DNA of 64,000 nt from Ptiloglossa arizonensis (taxonomy: Eukaryota > Arthropoda > Insecta > Hymenoptera > Colletidae). Positions within the stretch are counted from its first letter, which is position 1, and every line of letters begins with the position of its first letter. Positions 1 through 12,147 of the stretch are shown here, piece by piece. The notes under the pieces are model-generated. The model saw nothing but the letters and a program-made list of their open reading frames with translations, did no database searches and had not been told where the DNA came from. The position numbers were made by a program, and so were the translations under genes. Location: positions 372,001 through 436,000 of the forward strand of contig NW_027478528.1 in assembly GCF_051014685.1 (NCBI RefSeq). The letters run 5' to 3'.

Positions 1-177
1 TTCTGCTGCTCCAAACGCTTAACCAGAATGGCCTAGGGAAAAAATACACATAGCGTTGTAATCGGGCGAGTTTCTGCTTTCAGACGCAACAGGAATTTTT
101 GGGTTAGGTCAATCCGTTCGCTAGATATGGGAGTTTGAAGCCAAGAAATGGTTGAGAAAGCAAAAAATTTTTCGCAA

Positions 178-1591
178 TTCTGCTGTTCCAAACGCTTAAC
201 CAGAATGGCCTAGGGAAAAAATACACATACCCTTGTAATCGGGCGAGTTTCTACTTTCAGATGCAACAGGAATTTTTGGTTATGTCAATCCGTTCGCGAG
301 ATATGGGAGTTTGAAGCCAAGAAATGGTTGAGAAGACAACAAATTTTTCGCACTTCTGCTGCTCCAAACGCTTAACCAGAATGGCCTAGGGAAAAAATAC
401 ACATAGCGTTGTAATCGGGCGAGTTTCTGCTTTCAGACGCAACAGGAATTTTTGGGTTAGGACAATCCGTTCGCGAGATATGGGAGTTTGAAGCCAAGAA
501 ATGGTTGAGAAAGCAAAAAATTTTTCGCAATTCTGCTGCTCCAAACGCTTAACCAGAATGGCCTAGGGAAAAAATATACATACCGATGTAATCGGGCGAG
601 TTTCTACTTTCAGATGCAATAGGAATTTTTGGGTTAGGTCAATCCGTTCGCGAGATATGGGAGTTTGAAGCCAAGAAATGGTAGAAAAGGCAAAAAATTT
701 TTCGCAATTCTGCTGCTCCAAACGCTTAACCAGAATGGCCTAGGGAAAAAATACACATACCCTTGTAATCGGGCGAGTTTCTACTTTCAGATGCAATAGG
801 AATTTTTGGGTTAGGTCAATCCGTTCGCGAGATATGGGAGTTTGAAGACAAGAAATGGTTGAGAAGGCAAAAAATTTTTCGCAATTCTGCTGTTCCAAAC
901 GCTTAACCAGAATGGCCTAGGGAAAAAATACACATACCGTTGTAATCGGGCGAGTTTCTACTTTCAGATGCAGCAGGAATTTTTGGGTTACGTCAATCCG
1001 TTCGCGAGATATGGGAGTTTGAAGCTAAGAAATGGTTGAGAAGACAACAAATTTTTCGCAATTCTGCTGCTCCAAACGCTTAACCAGAATGGCCTAGGGA
1101 AAACATACACATACCGTTGTAACCGGGCGAGTTTCTACTTTCAGACGCAACAGGAATTTTTGGGTTAGGTCAATCCGTTCGCGAGATATGGGAGTTTGAA
1201 GCCAAGAAATGGTTGAGAAGGCAAAAAATTTTTCGCAATTCTGCTGCTCCAAACGCTTAACCAGAATGGCCTAGGGAAAAAATACACATACCGTTGTAAT
1301 CGGGCGAGTTTCTACTTTCAGATGCAGCAGGAATTTTTGGGTTACGTCAATCCGTTCGCGAGATATGGGAGTTTGAAGCTAAGAAATGGTTGAGAAGACA
1401 ACAAATTTTTCGCAATTCTGCTGCTCCAAACGCTTAACCAGAATGGCCTAGGGAAAAAATACACATAGCTTTGTATCGGGCGAGTTTCTGCTTTCAGACG
1501 CAACAGGAATTTTTGGGTTAGGTCAATCCGTTCGCGAGATATGGGAGTTTGAAGCCAAGAAATGGTTGAGAAAGCAAAAAATTTTTCGCAA
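178..1591. repeat. 8-monomer block, copy 1
   Basis: Eight monomers (1,414 bp) whose order of variants is repeated immediately to the right. The order is: 176-bp GGTTATGTC type; TAGCG type with GGACAATCC; AATATACAT type with GTAGAAAAGG; CCCTTG/GACAAG; GCAGCAGG/TTACGTC; AAAACATAC with GTAACCGGG; GCAGCAGG/TTACGTC; then a TAGC type that carries a private 1-bp deletion near 1,463. Only copy 1 has this last monomer. Confidence 0.8.
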
Positions 1592-3006
1592 GTCTGCTGT
1601 TCCAAACGCTTAACCAGAATGGCCTAGGGAAAAAATACACATACCCTTGTAATCGGGCGAGTTTCTACTTTCAGATGCAACAGGAATTTTTGGTTATGTC
1701 AATCCGTTCGCGAGATATGGGAGTTTGAAGCTAAGAAATGGTTGAGAAGACAACAAATTTTTCGCACTTCTGCTGCTCCAAACGCTTAACCAGAATGGCC
1801 TAGGGAAAAAATACACATAGCGTTGTAATCGGGCGAGTTTCTGCTTTCAGACGCAACAGGAATTTTTGGGTTAGGACAATCCGTTCGCGAGATATGGGAG
1901 TTTGAAGCCAAGAAATGGTTGAGAAAGCAAAAAATTTTTCGCAATTCTGCTGCTCCAAACGCTGAACCAGAATGGCCTAGGGAAAAAATATACATACCGT
2001 TGTAATCGGGCGAGTTTCTACTTTCAGATGCAATAGGAATTTTTGGGTTAGGTCAATCCGTTCGCGAGATATGGGAGTTTGAAGCCAAGAAATGGTAGAA
2101 AAGGCAAAAAATTTTTCGCAATTCTGCTGCTCCAAACGCTTAACCAGAATGGCCTAGGGAAAAAATACACATACCCTTGTAATCGGGCGAGTTTCTACTT
2201 TCAGATGCAATAGGAATTTTTGGGTTAGGTCAATCCGTTCGCGAGATATTGGAGTTTGAAGACAAGAAATGGTTGAGAAGGCAAAAAATTTTTCGCAATT
2301 CTGCTGCTCCGAACGCTTAACCAGAATGGCCTAGGGAAAAAATACACAAACCGTTGTAATCGGGCGAGTTTCTACTTTCAGATGCAATAGGAATTTTTGG
2401 GTTAGGTCAATCCGTTCGCGAGATATGGGAGTTTGAAGACAAGAAATGGTTGAGAAGGCAAAAAATTTTTCGCAATTCTGCTGTTCCAAACGCTTAACCA
2501 GAATGGCCTAGGGAAAAAATACACATACCGTTGTAATCGGGCGAGTTTCTACTTTCAGATGCAGCAGGAATTTTTGGGTTACGTCAATCCGTTCGCGAGA
2601 TATGGGAGTTTGAAGCTAAGAAATGGTTGAGAAGACAACAAATTTTTCGCAATTCTGCTGCTCCAAACGCTTAACCAGAATGGCCTAGGGAAAACATACA
2701 CATACCGTTGTAACCGGGCGAGTTTCTACTTTCAGACGCAACAGGAATTTTTGGGTTAGGTCAATCCGTTCGCGAGATATGGGAGTTTGAAGCCAAGAAA
2801 TGGTTGAGAAGGCAAAAAATTTTTCGCAATTCTGCTGCTCCAAACGCTTAACCAGAATGGCCTAGGGAAAAAATACACATACCGTTGTAATCGGGCGAGT
2901 TTCTACTTTCAGATGCAGCAGGAATTTTTGGGTTACGTCAATGCGTTCGCGAGATATGGGAGTTTGAAGCTAAGAAATGGTTGAGAAGACAACAAATTTT
3001 TCGCAA
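1592..3006. repeat. 8-monomer block, copy 2
   Basis: The same first seven variants as copy 1 occur in the same order over 1,415 bp. An extra GACAAG-type monomer sits at 2,299-2,475, and the terminal TAGC monomer is missing. The length is therefore again eight monomers although the content differs by one gain and one loss. The marker GTAGAAAAGG recurs 1,414 bases after copy 1, while GTAACCGGG recurs after 1,591, which shows the one-monomer shift inside the block. Confidence 0.8.
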
Positions 3007-4951
3007 TTCTGCTGCTCCAAACGCTTAACCAGAATGGCCTAGGGAAAACATACACATACCGTTGTAATCGGGCGATTTTCTACTTTCAGATGCAATAGGA
3101 ATTTTTGGGTTAGGTCAATCCGTTCGCGAGATATGGGAGTTTGAAAACAAGAAATGGTTGAGAAGGCAAAAAATTTTTCGCAATTCTGCTGTTCCAAACG
3201 CTTAACCAGAATGGCCTAGGGAAAAAATACACATACCCTTGTAATCGGGCGAGTTTCTACTTTCAGATGCAACAGGAATTTTTGGTTATGTCAATCCGTT
3301 CGCGAGATATGGGAGTTTGAAGCTAAGAAATGGTTGAGAAGACAACAAATTTTTCGCACTTCTGCTGCTCCAAACGCTTAACCAGAATGGCCTAGGGAAA
3401 AAATACACATAGCGTTGTAATCGGGCGAGTTTCTGCTTTCAGACGCAACAGGAATTTTTGGGTTAGGTCAATCTGTTCGCGAGATATGGGAGATTGAAGC
3501 CAAGAAATGGTTGAGAAAGCAAAAAATTTTTCGTAATTCTGCTGCTCCAAACGCTTAACCAGAATGGCCTAGGGAAAAAATACACATACCCTTGTAATCG
3601 GGCGAGTTTCTACTTTCAGATGCAATAGGAATTTTTGGGTTAGGTCAATCCGTTCGCGAGATATGGGAGTTTGAAGACAAGAAATGGTTGAGAAGGCAAA
3701 AAATTTTTCGCAATTCTGCTGCTCCGAACGCTTAACCAGAATGGCCTAGGGAAAAAATACACATACCGTTGTAACCGGGCGAGTTTCTACTTTCAGACGC
3801 AACAGGAATTTTTGGGTTAGGTCAATCCGTTCGCGAGATATGGGAGTTTGAAGCCAAGAAATGGTTGAGAGGGCAAACAGTTTTTCGCAATTCTGCTGCT
3901 CCAAACGCTTAACCAGAATGGCCTAGGGGAAAAATACACATACCCTTGTAATCGGGCGAGTTTCTACTTTCAGATGCAATAGGAATTTTTGGGTTAGGTC
4001 AATCCGTTCGCGAGATATGGGAGTTTGAAGACAAGAAATGGTTGAGAAGGCAAAAAATTTTTCGCAATTCTGCTGCTCCGAACGCTTAACCAGAATGGCC
4101 TAGGGAAAAAATACACATACCGTTGTAATCGGGCGAGTTTCTACTTTCAGATGCAGTAGGAATTTTTGGGTTAGGTCAATCCGTTCGCGAGATATGGGAG
4201 TTTGAAGACAAGAAATGGTTGAGAAGGCAAAAAATTTTTCGCAATTCTGCTGTTCCAAACGCTTAACCAGAATGGCCTAGGGAAAAAATACACATACCGT
4301 TGTAATCGGGCGAGTTTCTACTTTCAGATGCAGCAGGAATTTTTGGGTTACGTCAATCCGTTCGCGAGATATGGGAGTTTGAAGCCAAGAAATGGTTGAG
4401 AAGGCAAAAAATTTTTCGCAATTCTGCTGCTCCAAACGCTTAACCAGAATGGCCTAGGGAAAAAATACACATACCGTTGTAATCGGGCGAGTTTCTACTT
4501 TCAGATGCAGCAGGAATTTTTGGGTTACGTCAATCCGTTCGCGAGATATGGGAGTTTGAAGCTAAGAAATGGTTGAGAAGACAACAAATTTTTCGCAATT
4601 CTGCTGCTCCAAACGCTTAACCAGAATGGCCTAGGGAAAACATACACATACCGTTGTAATCGGGCGAGTTTCTACTTTCAGATGCAATAGGAATTTTTGG
4701 GTTAGGTCAATCCGTTCGCGAGATATGGGAGTTTGAAGACAAGTAATGGTTGAGAAGGCAACAAATTTTTCGCAATTCTGCTGTTCCAAACGCTTAACCA
4801 GAATGGCCTAGGGAAAAAATACACATACCCTTGTAATCGGGCGAGTTTCTACTTTCAGATGCAACAGGAAGTTTTGGTTATGTCTATCCGTTCGCGAGAT
4901 ATGGGAGTTTGAAGCAAAGAAATGGTTGAGAAGACAACAAATTTTTCGCAC
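3007..4951. repeat. Proto-HOR: m6-m11 and m13-like monomers in the order later amplified at 42-56 kb
   Basis: The order here is AAAACATAC/CAATAGG; 176-bp CCCTTG/GGTTATGTC; TAGCG with GAGATTG and TTCGTAATTC (3,360); CCCTTG/GACAAG; CTCCG with GTAACCGGG and GAGGGC (3,714); CCCTTG/GACAAG. This is the order m6-m11 of the 13-monomer unit seen 40 kb to the right. After three further monomers, the block ends with a GACAAGTAATGG monomer (4,599), corresponding to m12, and a CAGGAAGTTTTGG monomer (4,776-4,951), corresponding to m13. Some diagnostic bases of the later unit are absent, for example the CGTTTAACC change of m10. I infer an earlier or parallel version of the same unit. Confidence 0.7.
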
Positions 4952-7550
4952 TTCTGCTGCTCCAAACGCTTAACCAGAATGGCCTAGGGAAAAAATACAC
5001 ATAGCGTTGTAATCGGGCGAGTTTCTGCTTTCAGACGCAACAGGAATTTTTGGGTTAGGTCAATCCGTTCGCGAGATATGGGAGTTTGAAGCCAAGAAAT
5101 GGTTGAGAAAGCAAAAAATTTTTCGCAATTCTGCTGTTTCAAACGCTTAACCAGAATGGCCTAGGGAAAAAATACACATACCCTTGTAATCGGGCGAGTT
5201 TCTACTTTCAGATGCAACAGGAATTTTTGGTTATGTCAATCCGTTCGCGAGATATGGGAGTTTGAAGCTAAGAAATGGTTGAGAAGACAACAAATTTTTC
5301 GCACTTCTGCTGCTCCAAACGCTTAACCAGAATGGCCTAGGGAAAAAATACACATAGCGTTGTAATCGGGCGAGTTTCTGCTTTCAGACGCAACAGGAAT
5401 TTTTGGGTTAGGACAATCCGTTCGCGAGATATGGGAGTTTGAAGCCAAGAAATGGTTGAGAAAGCAACAAATTTTTCGCAATTCTGCTGCTCCAAACGCT
5501 TAACCAGAATGGCCTAGGGAAAAAATATACATACCGTTGTAATCGGGCGAGTTTCTACTTTCAGATGCAATAGGAATTTTTGGGTTAGGTCAATCCGTTC
5601 GCGAGATATGGGAGTTTGAAGCCAAGAAATGGTAGAAAAGGCAAAAAATTTTTCGCAATTCTGCTGCTCCAAACGCTTAACCAGAATGGCCTAGGGAAAA
5701 AATACACATACCCTTGTAATCGGGCGAGTTTCTACTTTTAGATGCAATAGGAATTTTTGGGTTAGGTCAATCCGTTCGCGAGATATGGCAGTTTGAAGAC
5801 AAGAAATGGTTGAGAAGGCAAAAAATTTTTCGCAATTCTGTTGCTCCGAACGCTTAACCAGAATGGCCTAGGGAAAAAATACACAAACCGTTGTAATCGG
5901 GCGAGTTTCTACTTTCAGATGCAGCAGGAATTTTTGGGTTACGTCAATCCGTTCGCGAGATATGGGAGTTTGAAGCTAAGAAATGGTTGAGAAGACAACA
6001 AATTTTTCGCAATTCTGCTGCTCCAAACGCTTAACCAGAATGGCCTAGGGAAGACATACACATACCGTTGTAACCGGGCGAGTTTCTACTTTCAGACGCA
6101 ACAGGAATTTTTGGGTTAGGTCAATCCGTTCGCGAGATATGGGAGTTTGAAGCCAAGAAATGGTTGAGAAGGCAAAAAATTTTTCGCAATTCTGCTGCTC
6201 CAAACGCTTAACCAGAATGTCCTAGGGAAAAAATACACATACCGTTGTAATCGGGCGAGTTTCTACTTTCAGATGCAGCAGGAATTTTTGGGTTACGTCA
6301 ATCCGTTCGCGAGATATGGGAGTTTGAAGCTAAGAAATGGTTGAGAAGACAACAAATTTTTCGCACTTCTGCTGCTCCAAACTCTTAACCAGAATGGCCT
6401 AGGGAAAAAATACACATAGCGTTGTAATCGGGCGAGTTTCTGCTTTCAGACGCAACAGGAATTTTTGGGTTAGGTCAATCCGTTCGCGAGATATGGGAGT
6501 TTGAAGCCAAGAAATGGTTGAGAAAGCAAAAAATTTTTCGCAATTCTGCTGTTCCAAACGCTTAACCAGAATGGCCTAGGGAAAAAATACACATACCCTT
6601 GTAATCGGGCGAGTTTCTACTTTCAGATGCAACAGGAATTTTTGGTTATGTCAATCCGTTCGCGAGATATGGGAGTTTGAAGCTAAGAAATGGTTGAGAA
6701 GACAACAAATTTTTCGCACTTCTGCTGCTCCAAACGCTTAACCAGAATGGCCTAGGGAAAAAATACACATAGCGTTGTAATCGGGCGAGTTTCTGCTTTC
6801 AGACGCAACAGAAATTTTTGGGTGAGGACAATCCGTTCGCGAGATATGGGAGTTTGAAGCCAAGAAATGGTTGAGAAAGCAAAAAATTTTTCGCAATTCT
6901 GCTGCTCCAAACGCTTAACCAGAATGGCCTAGGGAAAAAATATACATACCGTTGTAATCGGGCGAGTTTCTACTTTCAGATGCAATAGGAATTTTTGGGT
7001 TAGGTCAATCCGTTCGCGAGATATGGGAGTTTGAAGCCAAGAAATGGTAGAAAAGGCAAAAAATTTTTCGCAATTCTGCTGCTCCAAACGCTTAACCAGA
7101 ATGGCCTAGAGAAAAAATACACATACCGTTGTAACCGGGCGAGTTTCTACTTTCAGACGCAACAGGAATTTTTTTGTTAGGTCAATCCGTTCGCGAGATA
7201 TGGGAGTTTGAAGCCAAGAAATGGTTGAGAGGGCAAAAAATTTTTCGCAATTCTGCTGCTCCAAACGCTTAACCAGAATGGCCTAGGGAAAAAATACACA
7301 TACCCTTGTAATCGGGCGAGTTTCTACTTTCAGATGCAATAGGAATTTTTGGGTTAGGTCAATCCGTTCGCGAGATATGGGAGTTTGAAGACAAGAAATG
7401 GTTGAGAAGGCAAAAAATTTTTCGCAATTCTGCTGCTCCGAACGCTTAACCAGAATGGCCTAGGGAAAAAATACACATACCGTTGTAATCGGGCGAGTTT
7501 CTACTTTCAGATGCAATAGGAATTTTTGGGTTAGGTCAATCCGTTCGCGA
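4832..7550. repeat. 2.7-kb block, copy A of a repeat at 4,597-bp offset
   Basis: About 15 monomers match 9,429-12,147 with only scattered single-base differences. Shared rare markers are CTGTTGCTCCG (near 5,837 and 10,434), AAGACATAC (near 6,052), AATGTCCTAGG (near 6,217 and 10,813), CAAACTCTTAACC (near 6,378), GGGTGAGGACAATCC (near 6,821) and TTTTTTTGTTAGG (near 7,168). Copy A has private changes such as TGGCAG near 5,789 and CCTAGAG near 7,107. Its first ~690 bases are also found at 8,192-8,878. Confidence 0.85.
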
Positions 7551-7641
7551 GATATGGGAGATTGAAGCCAAGAAATGGTTGAGAAGGCAAGAAATTTTTC
7601 GCAATTCTGCTGCTCCAAACGCTTAACCAGAATGGCCTAGG

Positions 7642-10115
7642 GAGAAAATACACATACCGTTGTGATCGGGCGAGTTTCTACTTTCAGATGCAATAGGAAT
7701 TTTTGGGTTAGGTCAATCCGTTCGCGAGATATGGGAGTTTGAAGACAAGAAATGGTTGAGAAGGCAAAAAATTTTTCGCAATTCTGCTGCTCCGAACGCT
7801 TAACCAGAATGGCCTAGGGAAAAAATACACATACCGTTGTAATCGGGCGAGTTTCTACTTTCAGATGCAATAGGAATTTTTGGGTTAGGTCAATCCGTTC
7901 GCGAGATATGGGAGCTTGAAGACAAGAAATGGTTGAGAAGGCAAAAAATTTTTCGCAATTCTGCTGTTCCAAACGCTTAACCAGAATGGCCTAGGGAAAA
8001 AATACACATACCGTTGTAATCGGGCGAGTTTCTTCTTTCAGATGCAGCAGGAATTTTTGGGTTACGTCAATCCGTTCGCGAGATATGGGAGTTTGAAGCT
8101 AAGAAATGGTTGAGAAGACAACAAATTTTTCGCAATTCTGCTGCTCCAAACGCTTAACCAGAATGGCCTAGGGAAAACATACACATACCGTTGTAATCGG
8201 GCGAGTTTCTACTTTCAGATGCAACAGGAAGTTTTGGTTATGTCTATCCGTTCGCGAGATATGGGAGTTTGAAGCAAAGAAATGGTTGAGAAGACAACAA
8301 ATTTTTCGCACTTCTGCTGCTCCAAACGCTTAACCAGAATGGCCTAGGGAAAAAATACACATAGCGTTGTAATCGGGCGAGTTTCTGCTTTCAGACGCAA
8401 CAGGAATTTTTGGGTTAGGTCAATCCGTTCGCGAGATATGGGAGTTTGAAGCCAAGAAATGGTTGAGAAAGCAAAAAATTTTTCGCAATTCTGCTGTTTC
8501 AAACGCTTAACCAGAATGGCCTAGGGAAAAAATACACATACCCTTGTAATCGGGCGAGTTTCTACTTTCAGATGCAACAGGAATTTTTGGTTATGTCAAT
8601 CCGTTCGCGAGATATGGGAGTTTGAAGCTAAGAAATGGTTGAGAAGACAACAAATTTTTCGCACTTCTGCTGCTCCAAACGCTTAACCAGAATGGCCTAG
8701 GGAAAAAATACACATAGCGTTGTAATCGGGCGAGTTTCTGCTTTCAGACGCAACAGGAATTTTTGGGTTAGGACAATCCGTTCGCGAGATATGGGAGTTT
8801 GAAGCCAAGAAATGGTTGAGAAAGCAACAAATTTTTCGCAATTCTGCTGCTCCAAACGCTTAACCAGAATGGCCTAGGGAGAAAATACACATACCGTTGT
8901 GATCGGGCGAGTTTCTACTTTCAGATGCAATAGGAATTTTTGGGTTAGGTCAATCCGTTCGCGAGATATGGGAGTTTGAAGACAAGAAATGGTTGAGAAG
9001 GCAAAAAATTTTTCGCAATTCTGCTGCTCCGAACGCTTAACCAGAATGGCCTAGGGAAAAAATACACATACCGTTGTAATCGGGCGAGTTTCTACTTTCA
9101 GATGCAATAGGAATTTTTGGGTTAGGTCAATCCGTTCGCGAGATATGGGAGCTTGAAGACAAGAAATGGTTGAGAAGGCAAAAAATTTTTCGCAATTCTG
9201 CTGTTCCAAACGCTTAACCAGAATGGCCTAGGGAAAAAATACACATACCGTTGTAATCGGGCGAGTTTCTTCTTTCAGATGCAGCAGGAATTTTTGGGTT
9301 ACGTCAATCCGTTCGCGAGATATGGGAGTTTGAAGCTAAGAAATGGTTGAGAAGACAACAAATTTTTCGCAATTCTGCTGCTCCAAACGCTTAACCAGAA
9401 TGGCCTAGGGAAAACATACACATACCGTTGTAATCGGGCGAGTTTCTACTTTCAGATGCAACAGGAAGTTTTGGTTATGTCTATCCGTTCGCGAGATATG
9501 GGAGTTTGAAGCAAAGAAATGGTTGAGAAGACAACAAATTTTTCGCACTTCTGCTGCTCCAAACGCTTAACCAGAATGGCCTAGGGAAAAAATACACATA
9601 GCGTTGTAATCGGGCGAGTTTCTGCTTTCAGACGCAACAGGAATTTTTGGGTTAGGTCAATCCGTTCGCGAGATATGGGAGTTTGAAGCCAAGAAATGGT
9701 TGAGAAAGCAAAAAATTTTTCGCAATTCTGCTGTTTCAAACGCTTAACCAGAATGGCCTAGGGAAAAAATACACATACCCTTGTAATCGGGCGAGTTTCT
9801 ACTTTCAGATGCAACAGGAATTTTTGGTTATGTCAATCCGTTCGCGAGATATGGGAGTTTGAAGCTAAGAAATGGTTGAGAAGACAACAAATTTTTCGCA
9901 CTTCTGCTGCTCCAAACGCTTAACCAGAATGGCCTAGGGAAAAAATACACATAGCGTTGTAATCGGGCGAGTTTCTGCTTTCAGACGCAACAGGAATTTT
10001 TGGGTTAGGACAATCCGTTCGCGAGATATGGGAGTTTGAAGCCAAGAAATGGTTGAGAAAGCAACAAATTTTTCGCAATTCTGCTGCTCCAAACGCTTAA
10101 CCAGAATGGCCTAGG
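7642..10115. repeat. Tandem duplication of a 1,237-bp (7-monomer) unit
   Basis: Two adjacent copies, 7,642-8,878 and 8,879-10,115, which I could not tell apart by eye. Linked markers recur at 1,237 bp: GGAGAAAATAC with TTGTGATCGG (7,642 and 8,879), GAGCTTGAAGAC (7,913 and 9,150), TTCTTCTTTCAG (8,031 and 9,268) and GGAAGTTTTGGTTATGTC (near 8,229 and 9,466). The unit is itself composite, made of four GTGATCGG-region monomers joined to a copy of 4,832-5,517. It is 7 x 177 minus 2 because it contains two 176-bp monomers. Near identity suggests a very recent event. Confidence 0.88.
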
Positions 10116-12147
10116 GAAAAAATATACATACCGTTGTAATCGGGCGAGTTTCTACTTTCAGATGCAATAGGAATTTTTGGGTTAGGTCAATCCGTTCGCG
10201 AGATATGGGAGTTTGAAGCCAAGAAATGGTAGAAAAGGCAAAAAATTTTTCGCAATTCTGCTGCTCCAAACGCTTAACCAGAATGGCCTAGGGAAAAAAT
10301 ACACATACCCTTGTAATCGGGCGAGTTTCTACTTTCAGATGCAATAGGAATTTTTGGGTTAGGTCAATCCGTTCGCGAGATATGGGAGTTTGAAGACAAG
10401 AAATGGTTGAGAAGGCAAAAAATTTTTCGCAATTCTGTTGCTCCGAACGCTTAACCAGAATGGCCTAGGGAAAAAATACACAAACCGTTGTAATCGGGCG
10501 AGTTTCTACTTTCAGATGCAGCAGGAATTTTTGGGTTACGTCAATCCGTTCGCGAGATATGGGAGTTTGAAGCTAAGAAATGGTTGAGAAGACAACAAAT
10601 TTTTCGCAATTCTGCTGCTCCAAACGCTTAACCAGAATGGCCTAGGGAAGACATACACATACCGTTGTAACCGGGCGAGTTTCTACTTTCAGACGCAACA
10701 GGAATTTTTGGGTTAGGTCAATCCGTTCGCGAGATATGGGAGTTTGAAGCCAAGAAATGGTTGAGAAGGCAAAAAATTTTTCGCAATTCTGCTGCTCCAA
10801 ACGCTTAACCAGAATGTCCTAGGGAAAAAATACACATACCGTTGTAATCGGGCGAGTTTCTACTTTCAGATGCAGCAGGAATTTTTGGGTTACGTCAATC
10901 CGTTCGCGAGATATGGGAGTTTGAAGCTAAGAAATGGTTGAGAAGACAACAAATTTTTCGCACTTCTGCTGCTCCAAACTCTTAACCAGAATGGCCTAGG
11001 GAAAAAATACACATAGCGTTGTAATCGGGCGAGTTTCTGCTTTCAGACGCAACAGGAATTTTTGGGTTAGGTCAATCCGTTCGCGAGATATGGGAGTTTG
11101 AAGCCAAGAAATGGTTGAGAAAGCAAAAAATTTTTCGCAATTCTGCTGTTCCAAACGCTTAACCAGAATGGCCTAGGGAAAAAATACACATACACTTGTA
11201 ATCGGGCGAGTTTCTACTTTCAGATGCAACAGGAATTTTTGGTTATGTCAATCCGTTCGCGAGATATGGGAGTTTGAAGCTAAGAAATGGTTGAGAAGAC
11301 AACAAATTTTTCGCACTTCTGCTGCTCCAAACGCTTAACCAGAATGGCCTAGGGAAAAAATACACATAGCGTTGTAATCGGGCGAGTTTCTGCTTTCAGA
11401 CGCAACAGGAATTTTTGGGTGAGGACAATCCGTTCGCGAGATATGGGAGTTTGAAGCCAAGAAATGGTTGAGAAAGCAAAAAATTTTTCGCAATTCTGCT
11501 GCTCCAAACGCTTAACCAGAATGGCCTAGGGAAAAAATATACATACCGTTGTAATCGGGCGAGTTTCTACTTTCAGATGCAATAGGAATTTTTGGGTTAG
11601 GTCAATCCGTTCGCGAGATATGGGAGTTTGAAGCCAAGAAATGGTAGAAAAGGCAAAAAATTTTTCGCAATTCTGCTGCTCCAAACGCTTAACCAGAATG
11701 GCCTAGGGAAAAAATACACATACCGTTGTAACCGGGCGAGTTTCTACTTTCAGACGCAACAGGAATTTTTTTGTTAGGTCAATCCGTTCGCGAGATATGG
11801 GAGTTTGAAGCCAAGAAATGGTTGAGAGGGCAAAAAATTTTTCGCAATTCTGCTGCTCCAAACGCTTAACCAGAATGGCCTAGGGAAAAAATACACATAC
11901 CCTTGTAATCGGGCGAGTTTCTACTTTCAGATGCAATAGGAATTTTTGGGTTAGGTCAATCCGTTCGCGAGATATGGGAGTTTGAAGACAAGAAATGGTT
12001 GAGAAGGCAAAAAATTTTTCGCAATTCTGCTGCTCCGAACGCTTAACCAGAATGGCCTAGGGAAAAAATACACATACCGTTGTAATCGGGCGAGTTTCTA
12101 CTTTCAGATGCAATAGGAATTTTTGGGTTAGGTCAATCCGTTCGCGA
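9429..12147. repeat. 2.7-kb block, copy B of a repeat at 4,597-bp offset
   Basis: Counterpart of 4,832-7,550, sharing all the rare markers listed there. A private change is TACACTTG near 11,191 (CCCTTG in copy A). At its right end copy A continues straight into a GAGATTG/GAAATTTTTC monomer (7,561). Copy B instead has three additional monomers, two with TTTTTCACAATTC, before reaching the same junction at 12,689. The offset therefore changes from 4,597 to 5,128 bp, a three-monomer indel. Confidence 0.85.

Noticed and set aside
1342..1995. Minus-strand frames of 87 and 69 codons near the left end
   Set aside because: Translations of ordinary monomers, one opened by the private 1-bp deletion near 1,463. 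No coding evidence.
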